Virus record (IMG/VR): IMGVR_UViG_3300022833_000010
Location: 1-63,880 of that record
Strand: one strand, 5' to 3'
Source of the DNA: a virus
Length of the DNA: 63,880 nucleotides
Positions 48,130 through 57,666 of the stretch are shown piece by piece. Every line of letters begins with the position of its first letter. Within the stretch, counting starts at the first letter, position 1. The translations under genes and the position numbers were made by a program. Below the pieces are notes generated by a model. It ran no database searches. It was not told the origin of the DNA and saw nothing but the letters and a program-made list of their open reading frames with translations.

Positions 48130-51100
48130 TTATTGTCCAATTGCTTGCCAGTCTATATCTCTAGAGACCCTGCTTCCAGAATTATAAATCGAGTAAACAA
48201 ACCCAACTTTGTTTCTAGAAATTATGATGATTTCATCACCTTGAGAACCTCCAATAACCATCATGCCGATACTAGGGGAGTTTGTTCCGCCAGAACCTCC
48301 ATAAAACGGAGTACCAAATGTAACTGTAACATCTTCAGATACGCTGCTGTTTGAAGAACCTACCTTAACAATATCCTTCTTATCAACAATTATTGATAGC
48401 TCGGAAAGAGTAATCTTGATGTTTGAGTTTCTAGCAACACCTACAAAATTAAATCTTAAGGCTCTGCAAGTAAAACTACCTACTGTCAATAACTCGTAAC
48501 TAGTCCAAACTGGACTTCCAGAAGGGTCATCTTTTGTAGTAGATACTTGAACACGTAAGTCTGCATCTTGCAACGTACCACCAAAGTTAGGGGTATTTTG
48601 TACAGAATCATAACCTGAAACAAAATCAGTTCTAGATATAACAGAAGCCACTACAGAAGGGTATATCCTAACAGTAACTATCTCGCCCAAGTCAACATAG
48701 TTGTTGAATTCGTAGGTCATCTCTGTTTCATTTTCATCTAAAGTCAACAAAGTACCGTCAGTAGAACAGTTAGACTTTGCACCTAAAAATCCCGGACCGC
48801 TTTCGTCAGAAGTTTCAATTTGATTAAAACTTGAATCTTGGAAAGTGCTAGTAAATACTGCAGCGTTAGTAGAATAAATACCAGAAGAATCTTTAAACTT
48901 GATAAAGAAAGTCCCTTTTAATGTAGGTACTGTTTTGTTGTTAGTATTACCTGATAAAGAATCTACAAGCACAGAAGAAGTATCCCAAGAAGCAGAAGAG
49001 TCTGTAGCAATGTGAAAACGAATTTCACAACTACCACCATAAACAACATCTAAGTCTGGAGACAACTTCCAAGCTAAGTTAATTTGCCCCTCATTAATGT
49101 TACCATTAAAATTTTCAGGAGTAGAAGGTGGGGAAGATAACCCGACCATTAACTTTTGGAAGTTGAAAGAGGAACCTGCAAAACCATAAGTACTATAGGG
49201 TGTTACTCTTAAGTCATACAACGCATGTCTTACATCTGGTATAGTCACCTTTTGGCTAGCTGTCGTACCTAACGTTTCATACTCACTATCTGATGCCAGC
49301 TTGTACTCTACTAGATAGTAAGCAGAATTAATACCGCTGTTGTCTGGAACCCAATTAAGCAAAGCTCTAGATTTTACACCTGATGCGTTGTTAGTAATAT
49401 AAATTTCTTCGAATACTCCTAAACTCAGAAGAGCTTCTGGTGACTTTACTAGGGTTTGAGCTAGTAAGAACACGGAAGAAACCTCTTCACCTAGCGGCGT
49501 CTTTGCCCTAACTTTAAAATCGTAAACAGCGTGACTACTCAAAGAATTCAACTTTTGAAAACTAACAGACTTGTTCGTGGTAGTAGCCAGTGCAGTATAA
49601 TCACTATCAGTATCTTTTTTGTAAAATACTTCATAAGTATAATTACCATTACCCGCGTCGTCTTCATAGTCCCAAGTTAATTTACCTAAATCTAATACTT
49701 CTAGATCTTCTATACTAATTGAAAAGTTAGTAATCGGGTTTACAACTTCAGTAGAAACATTTGAAGCAGGGTAAGGCACTTCATCGTTAATATTCCAAGC
49801 GAGAGTTCTAAAGTCAAAGTAATAAGCATCTACTGATACTGACAAGTCCGAATTGATCTGAATACTTTCTATTCTATAAACAGTAGGGTCAACGTCCAGA
49901 GCTTCCGAAGAAAGAATAAAGAAATCTCCCGGCTCCATAAGGATAGCCGCCCTAGAGAGAGTAACAGATATTTGATGTAAAGATCTACTTAGACGAACTA
50001 AACCTTCAGCCTTTGCCATTGCATGGTAAGGGTCGGTAACACCAATAGGTGTAATAGAAGACTTCAAGTCTTGATAGTTATCTTCTTCAATATAAATATT
50101 GTAAGCATCACTACCTACACGGGGCCAACTTACCGAGTCAGATTTAAAGTCATTAAACGAGTTTGGAAATTGAACTGTTACCTGATTAAACTTATCTTCG
50201 GCGTTAGGCCAGCTCATTGAAAAATCAGATTTAATAATATGGTCATCCGAAAATACGTGAGAAGCATCTACTAAGCCGTTTTCTACAGAAGGTTGTTCAG
50301 AAGGATAAGCAAGATTAAGCTTGTAAGACCCACCAGACCAGATTAGAGTAGCTTGCCCCATTGTTTCAAGTATTTGAGTAACGTTGTCTCTAACTGGGTT
50401 TGCAGTATCTACAATATGGTTTATCTCATAAAGTCTAATATCTGTCACACCAGAACCACCTGATACTTTTCCGTCTTTAGTAGCACCCTTCATAACAATT
50501 GTATCACAAGCTACCTTAGCTTTGTAGAAAGAAGGCAGGTCAATGCTTTGTACAGTTAGACCTCTACCGTAAGAAGAACTCATAAGGTAATCTAAAAGAA
50601 CTCTGGCAGGGTTGTTACTGTAAGTCTTTGTAGCAGAAAGCCCGTACAAACCGTTGTTTTCTTCAATATCGTATACTTTTTGACCTTCAACGAAGAATTC
50701 TAAATTAGGAATACCTGCACCATATTGAGGATCGTCTCTGTTTACTTTAAACACACAAGAAGCCATAAACGTTTCTGTAAAGATGTTTGTAGACTTAGTG
50801 AAGTTAGCAGTAGACGCTTTGTCTTCACCACCGTTCTGATAAGTGTTTATCCGAAGACTGCTATTGTAATCACTATCTGACCAGCGTTTACCGTCGACGT
50901 TAATATCAATTACGCGAGAAACACCTGCAAAGGCAATAGCATGTTGTGTAAACAAGAATTCATTCTTACTACCGCTTTGACTAGAACCCAAACCTTTGGC
51001 AAACACTTGCGTGCTAACATCAATGTTACTTTGCCTGCGAACTGCAAACCTGTAACTACTATTGCTAATTCTATGTTCATCGCCTACAAAGTAAGTAGAA

Positions 51101-51663
51101 GTGCCTTCTTCGAAAGCATTAGTACTATCTCTTAAGGATTCAAAGCTAGTAGACAAAAAGGAGCCTGACGATAGTGTCAAGTTTTCAACATCTTTAGTAA
51201 TCGTTTGAATAACAACACCGGAGAATACAACTTTTGTGATTACTTTAGTTATATTCACAATGTCTTTTCCTGATTGACCTTCTTCAGAAAGATCTTGGCC
51301 TGTGGTACCTTCTACAACAATCTCTACATAGTTTGCCCCATCGTATGCAAACCCAGAGGCAGGAGAGTAGTTACTTGCCACGTAACCGCTTGCGGCTTTG
51401 TATTTGTAACTGTCTTTTGTTTTGTAGTCAGTTATAACAGAGCCGATTTTATTTCTACCATAAATAACAGGTAAGTTAGCTGCTGTGTCTTTCTTAGTTC
51501 CTTCAAAACCCTTTCGAGCTTCTGCCGCTTTAGCTGCTGCTTTCTTTTGTTTGTTAGCAGAGTATAGTTGGTAGCCGATTGAAAGTACAGTTGTTACTAT
51601 TGTAAAAGTGCTTGCTGCGGCAATCGCTGTACCAATCGCTATAGCTGCGGTTACAAGTACCAT
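48130..51663 (-). CDS. Tail-tip attachment protein, lambda gpJ-like
   Basis: 1177 residues from ATG 51663 (TAATG junction; a GTG five codons earlier is open). N-terminal hydrophobic helices (AIAIGTAIAAASTFTIVTTV) and the gpJ-type VIYGRNKIGSVITDYKTKDS segment, then a large central hub, two or three fibronectin-III-like domains (ISIEDLEVLDLGKLTWDYED, ALLNWVPDNSGINSAYYLVE) and a beta-rich C-terminus that probably contacts the host receptor. Confidence 0.85.
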   Translation of the reverse strand: MVLVTAAIAIGTAIAAASTFTIVTTVLSIGYQLYSANKQKKAAAKAAEARKGFEGTKKDTAANLPVIYGRNKIGSVITDYKTKDSYKYKAASGYVASNYSPASGFAYDGANYVEIVVEGTTGQDLSEEGQSGKDIVNITKVITKVVFSGVVIQTITKDVENLTLSSGSFLSTSFESLRDSTNAFEEGTSTYFVGDEHRISNSSYRFAVRRQSNIDVSTQVFAKGLGSSQSGSKNEFLFTQHAIAFAGVSRVIDINVDGKRWSDSDYNSSLRINTYQNGGEDKASTANFTKSTNIFTETFMASCVFKVNRDDPQYGAGIPNLEFFVEGQKVYDIEENNGLYGLSATKTYSNNPARVLLDYLMSSSYGRGLTVQSIDLPSFYKAKVACDTIVMKGATKDGKVSGGSGVTDIRLYEINHIVDTANPVRDNVTQILETMGQATLIWSGGSYKLNLAYPSEQPSVENGLVDASHVFSDDHIIKSDFSMSWPNAEDKFNQVTVQFPNSFNDFKSDSVSWPRVGSDAYNIYIEEDNYQDLKSSITPIGVTDPYHAMAKAEGLVRLSRSLHQISVTLSRAAILMEPGDFFILSSEALDVDPTVYRIESIQINSDLSVSVDAYYFDFRTLAWNINDEVPYPASNVSTEVVNPITNFSISIEDLEVLDLGKLTWDYEDDAGNGNYTYEVFYKKDTDSDYTALATTTNKSVSFQKLNSLSSHAVYDFKVRAKTPLGEEVSSVFLLAQTLVKSPEALLSLGVFEEIYITNNASGVKSRALLNWVPDNSGINSAYYLVEYKLASDSEYETLGTTASQKVTIPDVRHALYDLRVTPYSTYGFAGSSFNFQKLMVGLSSPPSTPENFNGNINEGQINLAWKLSPDLDVVYGGSCEIRFHIATDSSASWDTSSVLVDSLSGNTNNKTVPTLKGTFFIKFKDSSGIYSTNAAVFTSTFQDSSFNQIETSDESGPGFLGAKSNCSTDGTLLTLDENETEMTYEFNNYVDLGEIVTVRIYPSVVASVISRTDFVSGYDSVQNTPNFGGTLQDADLRVQVSTTKDDPSGSPVWTSYELLTVGSFTCRALRFNFVGVARNSNIKITLSELSIIVDKKDIVKVGSSNSSVSEDVTVTFGTPFYGGSGGTNSPSIGMMVIGGSQGDEIIIISRNKVGFVYSIYNSGSRVSRDIDWQAIGQ

Positions 51664-52226
51664 TAGGATTTCCCCCACTTAAATTTAGATTCATTATTCT
51701 CAATTACTCTATCAAAAGAAGTATCTTCGGTGTTATACTGATTCATACCGTCTTCAGAAGTAAATAAAGTTTTAGTCAAACCGAGGTCAGCCATAGGCGA
51801 AGCACAGGAGATATTCACTGTTGATTCTTCAAAGTCAGAGCTAAAGGAGGTTTCGTCGATGTACCCTTGATAGGCAGTAATCATATTTTCTGCTTCTAAG
51901 TTAGGTGTATTGTCTGAATTAAAAAATCCGTTTCTAACCCTAACATAGCTGGAAGCAGAACCAGATTGTAACTTTTTCTTCAAAAAACCAGAAGGATCTG
52001 CAAAAGAAAAGGCAAACTTTTCCTTATCTACTACTGAGGATTGTGCTGGCGGTGAGTAGTCTACAATACCAACGTCCGACACAAAGACCTTACTACCAAT
52101 AGTCACGGAAAAAGGTAGAGTAGTTACGTACAAAGAAAACCCATCTAGCTCTATTTCAATTAAAGCGTAATAGTTTAGTACGTCTGAAAGAATCTTACTT
52201 TCTACGAAAGCGTTAACATTTCTCAT
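51663..52226 (-). CDS. Tail-tip hub protein (lambda gpL / DUF2163-like)
   Basis: 187 residues from ATG 52226 (ATGA overlap). Beta-rich: ALIEIELDGFSLYVTTLPFS, then FSFADPSGFLKKKL. No Cys cluster of gpL is seen, so the DUF2163-like hub family is the better guess. Position directly before the gpJ-like gene supports a tip hub role. Confidence 0.62.
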   Translation of the reverse strand: MRNVNAFVESKILSDVLNYYALIEIELDGFSLYVTTLPFSVTIGSKVFVSDVGIVDYSPPAQSSVVDKEKFAFSFADPSGFLKKKLQSGSASSYVRVRNGFFNSDNTPNLEAENMITAYQGYIDETSFSSDFEESTVNISCASPMADLGLTKTLFTSEDGMNQYNTEDTSFDRVIENNESKFKWGKS

Positions 52227-52690
52227 TGATTTACCCTCGCACAAAATTTGAGATTTTTCTTTATAAATTTAGTAGTAAGAACTTCATATTTTTCTAAATT
52301 AGAAGAAGACTTCCACTGATTATGGGCAACTTTAATAGCTACGGACCAGTAATTAGAATTATTATCATAAGTAAATACAGCAACATCGCCAAGAACAGTA
52401 TCTTCAATTTCTAAACTATTCCAGCCGTTATCATTAAATAAGACTAAAGGAGAAGACAGTTTTAACTTATTATGTAAAGTGTCCATCCAATCTTCTTGGG
52501 AGTTGTACCCTTTGAATAAGTTCTTAAGTGTATAGTCGTTGTTTCTTAAAAAGTTATCGTACTCACAGAACAAGGTCCAACAATCAGAAATACCATAAGC
52601 ATATCCAATCCTAGTTCTTTTAATTCTGTTTATCTTTTTGACTGCTTTAATAATAGCAGTAGTTTTTTCTTCTTGATTAAAACTATTCAT
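52223..52690 (-). CDS. Tail-tip protein, gpK / NlpC-P60-like position
   Basis: 155 residues. YAYGISDCWTLFCEYDNFLR carries the DCW Cys expected of an NlpC/P60-type active site and a His follows near VAHNQW. In lambda the equivalent gene (K) has a peptidase role during entry. The gene is unusually AT-rich and Asn/Lys-rich compared with its neighbours, which may mark recent acquisition or low constraint. Confidence 0.6.
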   Translation of the reverse strand: MNSFNQEEKTTAIIKAVKKINRIKRTRIGYAYGISDCWTLFCEYDNFLRNNDYTLKNLFKGYNSQEDWMDTLHNKLKLSSPLVLFNDNGWNSLEIEDTVLGDVAVFTYDNNSNYWSVAIKVAHNQWKSSSNLEKYEVLTTKFIKKNLKFCARVNQ

Positions 52691-52695
52691 TATGA

Positions 52696-53304
52696 TTAAA
52701 CAACCTCTTTTACTGTTAAAGAACCAATACTAGCAAGGATACCGTCATTGTAAGTAATCCCTGTTAAAGAGTCTCCATCACGACGATAGTTCAGAATAGG
52801 CTTTGGGTCGCTGTTTAGAGGACTTGCAAATCTTACTACGGTGTTGCTATTGACTGTTACTCTTAAATTAGGATAAAAAACTAAATCTTCTTCTTCAGAA
52901 GACCAGTCTTGCTTTGTAATGTATATTTTTGTGTGGTTGGAGAACTGAATAAAAGAACCTTTCGGAAGAAGACCACCAGAGGAATTAGTGACTCTAACTT
53001 CTGAAGAACCTTTGTTTAAGTTTTGGCTCGTGTTTAAAGGCCCGCTTAGAGTAGTAGCATCTTCAACACTTTTCAATTGCGGCATAATCATAGTTTTAAC
53101 TGTAAACTCATTCTCGATCATAGCAAGAAAAATATCAGCTTCGTTATTGTTAGCTACAATTCCAAAAGTTAAATCCCAACGATGCGCATCTGTTTTATGA
53201 ATTAACATTTTTAAATTTGCTGTTTCCGAGGAAATAACAACATCGTTGGAAGTGAAAGTAAGTGGGGCGAGGATAGGGCTTCCCTCAAAATAATATTTAG
53301 ACAT
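52696..53304 (-). CDS. Tail protein (distal tail region)
   Basis: 202 residues, beta-rich (LKMLIHKTDAHRWDLTFGIV, EVRVTNSSGGLLPKGSFIQF). First of the tail-tip genes, the usual place of a minor tail or distal tail protein (lambda M position). No specific family recognised. Confidence 0.6.
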   Translation of the reverse strand: MSKYYFEGSPILAPLTFTSNDVVISSETANLKMLIHKTDAHRWDLTFGIVANNNEADIFLAMIENEFTVKTMIMPQLKSVEDATTLSGPLNTSQNLNKGSSEVRVTNSSGGLLPKGSFIQFSNHTKIYITKQDWSSEEEDLVFYPNLRVTVNSNTVVRFASPLNSDPKPILNYRRDGDSLTGITYNDGILASIGSLTVKEVV

Positions 53305-53317
53305 AGTAGTCTCCTTT

Positions 53318-53340
53318 ATAAAGACGGGGAAGCCCCAGTC
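53318..53340 (-). terminator. Probable terminator below phoH
   Basis: Minus strand GACTGGGG (53340-53333) pairs with CCCCGTC (53329-53323) with one bulge and a three-base loop, followed by TTTAT. The U tract is short. It separates the phoH gene from the tail-tip genes. Confidence 0.5.
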
Positions 53341-53347
53341 ACTCTGA

Positions 53348-54073
53348 TTAGATTTTTTCTTCGATAAACATTCGAACTAGATCTGCGACAATATCTGAAC
53401 GAACAATGTCTTCTACTTCAAACTCAATAACAGGAACTTTTAAGTTGTGCTTGTTACACAAACGTGCGAATTGAAGAAGGTCTCGACCATTACGCACATC
53501 GGATTGAGCAGGATCACCCATGAACACAAGTTTAGAGTTTTCTCCAATACGAGTACTAACTGCTTTCAACTCGTCCATGTCAAGGTTTTGAGACTCATCG
53601 ACAAGCACCAAGGCATTCTCGTAAGAACGTCCACGGATTGTTTCAATAGGCTGAATCTCAATTTGCTCTTTGTTTAGCATGTACTCGTACTTCCCGCTAC
53701 CAAAAGCCTTTTTCAAGACATCTAGCATTGGCATAAGCCACGGTGTCATCTTCTCACCTACATTTCCGGGGAAACTTCCGAGAGACTTACCTGTTGGGAC
53801 GTTAGCACGAGTGATTACAATTTTCTTGTAACCGCCTTTTAAAAACAACTTAGCTGCAGTACCTACAGAACAGTAAGTCTTACCTGTACCCGCACAACCA
53901 ATAGCAACAGTAATCACTGAGCTTTCAATTGAGTGTATAAGGAAGTCTTGTTTTTCGTTCTTCGGTAGCACGTTAAAGTTGCTAACCTTAGTATCTTGAT
54001 ACATATTATTATTCTGCTGATCACGTTCATAAATAGGTTTTTGACGTGACTTGCGAAGTTTTTGCTTAGACAT
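53348..54073 (-). CDS. phoH: PhoH-like ATPase
   Basis: 241 residues. Walker A GCAGTGKTYCSVG, then RANVPTGKSLGSFPGNVGEK, Walker B LVLVDESQNLD and MGDPAQSDVRN, the standard PhoH core without extra RNA-binding domains. An ATPase often found in marine phages; linked in bacteria to phosphate stress and RNA metabolism, role in phages unproven. Placed between the tail fibre and tail-tip genes. Confidence 0.92.
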   Translation of the reverse strand: MSKQKLRKSRQKPIYERDQQNNNMYQDTKVSNFNVLPKNEKQDFLIHSIESSVITVAIGCAGTGKTYCSVGTAAKLFLKGGYKKIVITRANVPTGKSLGSFPGNVGEKMTPWLMPMLDVLKKAFGSGKYEYMLNKEQIEIQPIETIRGRSYENALVLVDESQNLDMDELKAVSTRIGENSKLVFMGDPAQSDVRNGRDLLQFARLCNKHNLKVPVIEFEVEDIVRSDIVADLVRMFIEEKI

Positions 54074-54143
54074 AGGTTAAGTTTTCCTTAGAAAAGGTTT
54101 AAGTTTATGATAAGTTGTTGTAGTGAAATCTTTAAAATAGTTA

Positions 54144-54503
54144 CTAGTAATGACCAGCGTCTTGGCTGTTCAAGAATCCACCCATTAAATCGGCTAACTC
54201 ACGCTTAGATGGGTCAGGGTTGTTCTTCATACGTCTTAGTCGTGTAGTCGTTTGAAACTCTCTAGGAAACTCACAGAATAGGATTGTACAGACTGTCCAG
54301 TTGTGTAAAGTGTTGATTACTACAAAGGCTGCAACTGGTAAAGCAATGACGTACCAACGCCAACCTGTGTGCCAATTGTTTCGCTTGAGCCAGTAGACAC
54401 CACTGTACAGGATGAACACTGGGAGAACTACAATTGCTAGGGATAGGAATACACAGAGGCGTTTGAAGCCAATGACACGGGTTTCTGAGTAGTTGCTGTT
54501 CAT
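54144..54503 (-). CDS. Membrane protein
   Basis: 119 residues. Two membrane segments (about 13-36 and 46-64), a third hydrophobic stretch around HNWTVCTILFCEF, then a basic, Pro-containing tail (TTTRLRRMKNNPDPSKRE). Function unknown; between phoH and a tail fibre gene. Confidence 0.62.
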   Translation of the reverse strand: MNSNYSETRVIGFKRLCVFLSLAIVVLPVFILYSGVYWLKRNNWHTGWRWYVIALPVAAFVVINTLHNWTVCTILFCEFPREFQTTTRLRRMKNNPDPSKRELADLMGGFLNSQDAGHY

Positions 54504-54514
54504 TAAATTATACC

Positions 54515-55516
54515 TTATTTCATTCTGTCTATCGCGGCTTCAAGTGCATCAATGCGGACCAGCGCCTCTTGTAAAGACGCAACCAAGATAGGCGTAAGTT
54601 TTGAATAATCAACCGACTGCATTTTAGGAATAGACCTTGTTCCCATAACTGCTTCTTCAGTTTTAGTGGCAGGAGTTATTTCATACTCTTCGTCAACCAT
54701 AGCATCTTTGGTGCCATTGACAGCACGGGGTAAAACATCCTGTAGTTCGTGAGCAAGAAAACCGTCGTACCATAGTCCATCTGATATAGCTGTGTAGGTG
54801 CAAGGTCTCATAACCTTCACAATGTCAGAAGCGCCTTGGACGGGAGTTACGTTTTCTTTTAGGCGATAGTCAGAGGACGTATTGTAAGATGTATTTGAGG
54901 AATTAACGGCTATTTCACCAACGACACTCCCGCTGTAATAAAACTTAGCAACCTCACCCGTCCCTGAGTGTCGACCAATGTTTAGCGCAGTATCGTTATC
55001 GCATAGGGCCGATAGTCTCCCATCATGCCTTAAAACTGTACCGCTTCCCGATGTGTTGTTAGCTGTGAATGAGTCATCAAGAATACCACCGGCATAAAAA
55101 CCATTATCGTTTAGCCTAACATAAGCCTGCCTCCCAACTCCAAAATAGATATCAGAGTCTGACAGTGTCCCTACTACCAGAGAATTAAGGCGCGTGCCCG
55201 CGAATGTGCCGCCTAAACCATCGCCGTTCTCATTTTGAGTAAGAGAAACAACAGCACTCGTGAGGCCAGCGTCAACGCTAAAGTTCACCGCTGCGCCTCC
55301 GGTTTCTCCACCAGTGTCTGATATATCTCCATTGATATTTATAACAGCGTAACCTTCGCTCTCAACAAAGAAGGTACGGGTGTCTGTTGTACTATTTACA
55401 GCGGGGACTCTTACGTCCCCGTTGGCATCTATTGTTACAACACCGGTTAGACCAGAACCATCACCTGTTGGAGTAAGCACCCCAGATGGAGCTACTTTAT
55501 CTGATAGATTTGCCAT
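54515..55516 (-). CDS. Tail fibre protein with C-terminal S74 chaperone
   Basis: 333 residues. Repetitive beta-rich fibre region (SGVLTPTGDGSGLTGVVTID) and a C-terminal S74 self-cleaving chaperone: SSDYRLKENVTPVQGASDIV, GFLAHELQDVLPRAV, then a helical end (LTPILVASLQEALVRIDALE). The gene has higher G+C in parts than neighbours. Expected to trimerise and mature by autocleavage. Confidence 0.85.
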   Translation of the reverse strand: MANLSDKVAPSGVLTPTGDGSGLTGVVTIDANGDVRVPAVNSTTDTRTFFVESEGYAVININGDISDTGGETGGAAVNFSVDAGLTSAVVSLTQNENGDGLGGTFAGTRLNSLVVGTLSDSDIYFGVGRQAYVRLNDNGFYAGGILDDSFTANNTSGSGTVLRHDGRLSALCDNDTALNIGRHSGTGEVAKFYYSGSVVGEIAVNSSNTSYNTSSDYRLKENVTPVQGASDIVKVMRPCTYTAISDGLWYDGFLAHELQDVLPRAVNGTKDAMVDEEYEITPATKTEEAVMGTRSIPKMQSVDYSKLTPILVASLQEALVRIDALEAAIDRMK

Positions 55517-55860
55517 TAGACTTCTCCTCCGTTAATATTCATTGCTTTAACAAACAGTTCATCCATTTGTTCATCCGTGTAGTCTAAAGCCCAACCAATA
55601 AGGGAAATATCTTGGCTAAGACGTTTCCACGTAGGACTATCGTCAATAGTCACCTTAACAGAGAAGGGTGTCTCAGGTCCGTCACGGTATGCAAGTACCT
55701 TAGCCCAAGCATCTGAACCCAATGCAATCTTACCTTGTAGAGACGTGCAGGCCATCTGTTGACGGGTTTGCTCAATAGTTAGCGCGCGCCCTAACATTTC
55801 AGACTCTGTCATAGCTACTCTTGTTCTGTTCCCAAGGCCGTCTACAATAATCTTAAACAT
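55516..55860 (-). CDS. Tail-fibre-associated protein
   Basis: 114 residues, mixed fold (MFKIIVDGLGNRTRVAMTES...WKRLSQDISLIGWALDYTDE). TAATG coupling with the S74 fibre gene and overlap with the fibre above suggest a fibre assembly or attachment protein. Family not recognised. Confidence 0.58.
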   Translation of the reverse strand: MFKIIVDGLGNRTRVAMTESEMLGRALTIEQTRQQMACTSLQGKIALGSDAWAKVLAYRDGPETPFSVKVTIDDSPTWKRLSQDISLIGWALDYTDEQMDELFVKAMNINGGEV

Positions 55861-56887
55861 AATTAATTCTCCGCTTCATCAATTTAATTAAACCGAGGTC
55901 AAACTCAGCACTGCCACTTGCATAAAAAAGTACGTTTTTTATTTTATCTGGGTTAGATCTTGTATTAGTAACCGAGAAAACAGCTATTGATCCGTTAGAC
56001 GAAGCAGTAAATCCAGACGAGTCTGCATTAGCTTGACCCCCAATCAAACAACTAAGCACACGACCGGACATAGCAACACGAGCAAGTTTTAAGTCAAGAA
56101 GAAAGTTGTTTTCGTTAGCGCCAGCACTCGTAAACGTTACGTCAAACACAGTAGTGCGGGAAGACTGGGCATCCATCTGTATTTCAAGACCAAGACCACC
56201 GGCTTCGTTCATCCCCAAACCGTCACCAAGTAACATATACTCAAAACCGTCAACAAAAGTAACTGAAACACTATTTATGTCACCATCTGTCACGCTGTCG
56301 TAAATAGTGGTTGTAGTCCACTCAACTTCGTTAGTTACAAAGTCTGTAGTAGCAACTTGTGTTGTACTAGTGCCAGCGATCGCTGTTGGTGCTACGGGGG
56401 TTCCTGACAACGTAGGTGAGGTTAGAGTCTTGTTAGTAAGTGTCTGAGTACCAGTTTCAGTTACAGCAGTGCCGCTGAATACACCTACTTGAGCATAAAG
56501 CTGCCAAGTGACACCATCATAAACTAAATCTACAGAAGCACCTCCAATATTAAGGAGCATGTTTTCAGCATCACCTTCAATAGTAGACCCATTGCGAGCT
56601 ACTGTCAAGTTGTTAGCTGACCAGTCACCACCATCACGGATAACAACGTTGTCACCTGTTTCGGGGTTTTGAGGTAAAGTGAGAGTCCAAGCTCCACCGT
56701 CAGTGTCTGCAATAATGCCTTCGCCTGCTACTGCAGTGTAAGTTGTAATCTTCCGTGTAAACTCAATACCACCACCACCGAAGCCAGCGTCAATTAGTGT
56801 TGTAGCTGTAGTAGCGTCTACTGCTGTAATGTTGTTTAGGCTTCGAGCGTTACTAAGAACCTCTGTACCTGCTACTTGAATTGCCAT
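55853..56887 (-). CDS. Tail fibre / structural protein
   Basis: 344 residues from ATG 56887, preferred over the ATG two codons earlier because GGAG is then well spaced. Thr/Ala/Gly-rich beta protein; the segment VTETGTQTLTNKTLTSPTLS is a shape common to phage fibre proteins, and the end (VTNTRSNPDKIKNVLFYASG) looks like a compact tip domain. Receptor-binding role likely. Confidence 0.78.
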   Translation of the reverse strand: MAIQVAGTEVLSNARSLNNITAVDATTATTLIDAGFGGGGIEFTRKITTYTAVAGEGIIADTDGGAWTLTLPQNPETGDNVVIRDGGDWSANNLTVARNGSTIEGDAENMLLNIGGASVDLVYDGVTWQLYAQVGVFSGTAVTETGTQTLTNKTLTSPTLSGTPVAPTAIAGTSTTQVATTDFVTNEVEWTTTTIYDSVTDGDINSVSVTFVDGFEYMLLGDGLGMNEAGGLGLEIQMDAQSSRTTVFDVTFTSAGANENNFLLDLKLARVAMSGRVLSCLIGGQANADSSGFTASSNGSIAVFSVTNTRSNPDKIKNVLFYASGSAEFDLGLIKLMKRRINYV

Positions 56888-56926
56888 TGTCATTCTCCTT
56901 TTGAACTAGGCTCGTTTGTTTATTAT

Positions 56927-57220
56927 TTAAGAAATAGTTGCGTTAGTGTTAATATTTCCCTTAACATCTAAATTACCCGCTGCGTCTAGTTTCATTTTAT
57001 TATCGCCGTCTTTAGCAAAGTAAAGAGAGCCTCCTGACTCACTCACAGACCAACCATTATCAGAAAAACTAGAAGACAACTCAATGATTGTACCGCCAGT
57101 TGTCTTAGAGTAGATCTTTTTGTCAGCTAAGTTTACGGCTAACTCTCCCGGTTGAAGGTCTCCAGCTACAGGTACAGAACCTGCCGAAGATGATTTTTTA
57201 TGAATTAATTTAGTTGCCAT
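56927..57220 (-). CDS. Short tail fibre N-terminal domain protein
   Basis: 97 residues. KLIHKKSSSAGSVPVAGDLQ then GELAVNLADKKIYSKTTGGT matches the first 55 residues of the 332-residue fibre at 57689-58687, followed by a different tail (NGWSVSESGGSLYFAKDGDN). It is a partial duplicate of the fibre attachment domain, separated from its parent by an HNH gene. Confidence 0.75.
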   Translation of the reverse strand: MATKLIHKKSSSAGSVPVAGDLQPGELAVNLADKKIYSKTTGGTIIELSSSFSDNGWSVSESGGSLYFAKDGDNKMKLDAAGNLDVKGNINTNATIS

Positions 57221-57256
57221 TGGGCTGTTTTCCTGTGTGTTTGAGGAGGGTAAATA

Positions 57257-57613
57257 TTATTGAATATCTACCTTGGGTCCAAATTCTTTTTTAACTTTGG
57301 TCTTTAAACGGTGACAGTTCGCGCATAAGGTTTGTAGATTAACTAAGCTGTTGTTATTATGATCACCATCTATATGGTCAACATCTAGCTGACAACTATC
57401 TATAGCAAGGAAATTACAAGAAACACAAACTTCAGCTTTAATATAAATTCCGTACTTGTTGGTTCTCATCTTTTCACTTCGTCTCTTTAACTTTTCTTTG
57501 TAAAAAGGACTACATTTTTCGCACTTTCGCTTATAACGAGGTAAGCCGTTCTTGTTGTAATCGGCAATACTTACCTTAGTTTTATTACATATAATGCAAA
57601 CTGGCCTATCCAT
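57257..57613 (-). CDS. HNH homing-type endonuclease
   Basis: 118 residues. Cys-pair N-terminus (CIICNKTKVSIADYNKNG, RKCEKCSPFYKEKLKRR), then CQLDVDHIDGDHNNNSLVNL and LCANCHRLKTK: an HNH nuclease with two zinc-binding CxxC pairs. Freestanding between two homologous fibre genes. It may have arrived with, or caused, the duplication next to it. Confidence 0.88.
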   Translation of the reverse strand: MDRPVCIICNKTKVSIADYNKNGLPRYKRKCEKCSPFYKEKLKRRSEKMRTNKYGIYIKAEVCVSCNFLAIDSCQLDVDHIDGDHNNNSLVNLQTLCANCHRLKTKVKKEFGPKVDIQ

Positions 57614-57637
57614 GTTATAGATACCTTATGATTGTAA

Positions 57638-57654
57638 GGGGGAGGTCAACCCCC
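57638..57654 (-). other. GGGGG/CCCCC hairpin in the fibre-HNH gap
   Basis: Five G and five C residues with a 7-nt loop. The following sequence is T-rich only on the plus-strand reading, so its direction as a terminator is unclear. Confidence 0.4.
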
Positions 57655-57666
57655 TCACTTTATTTC

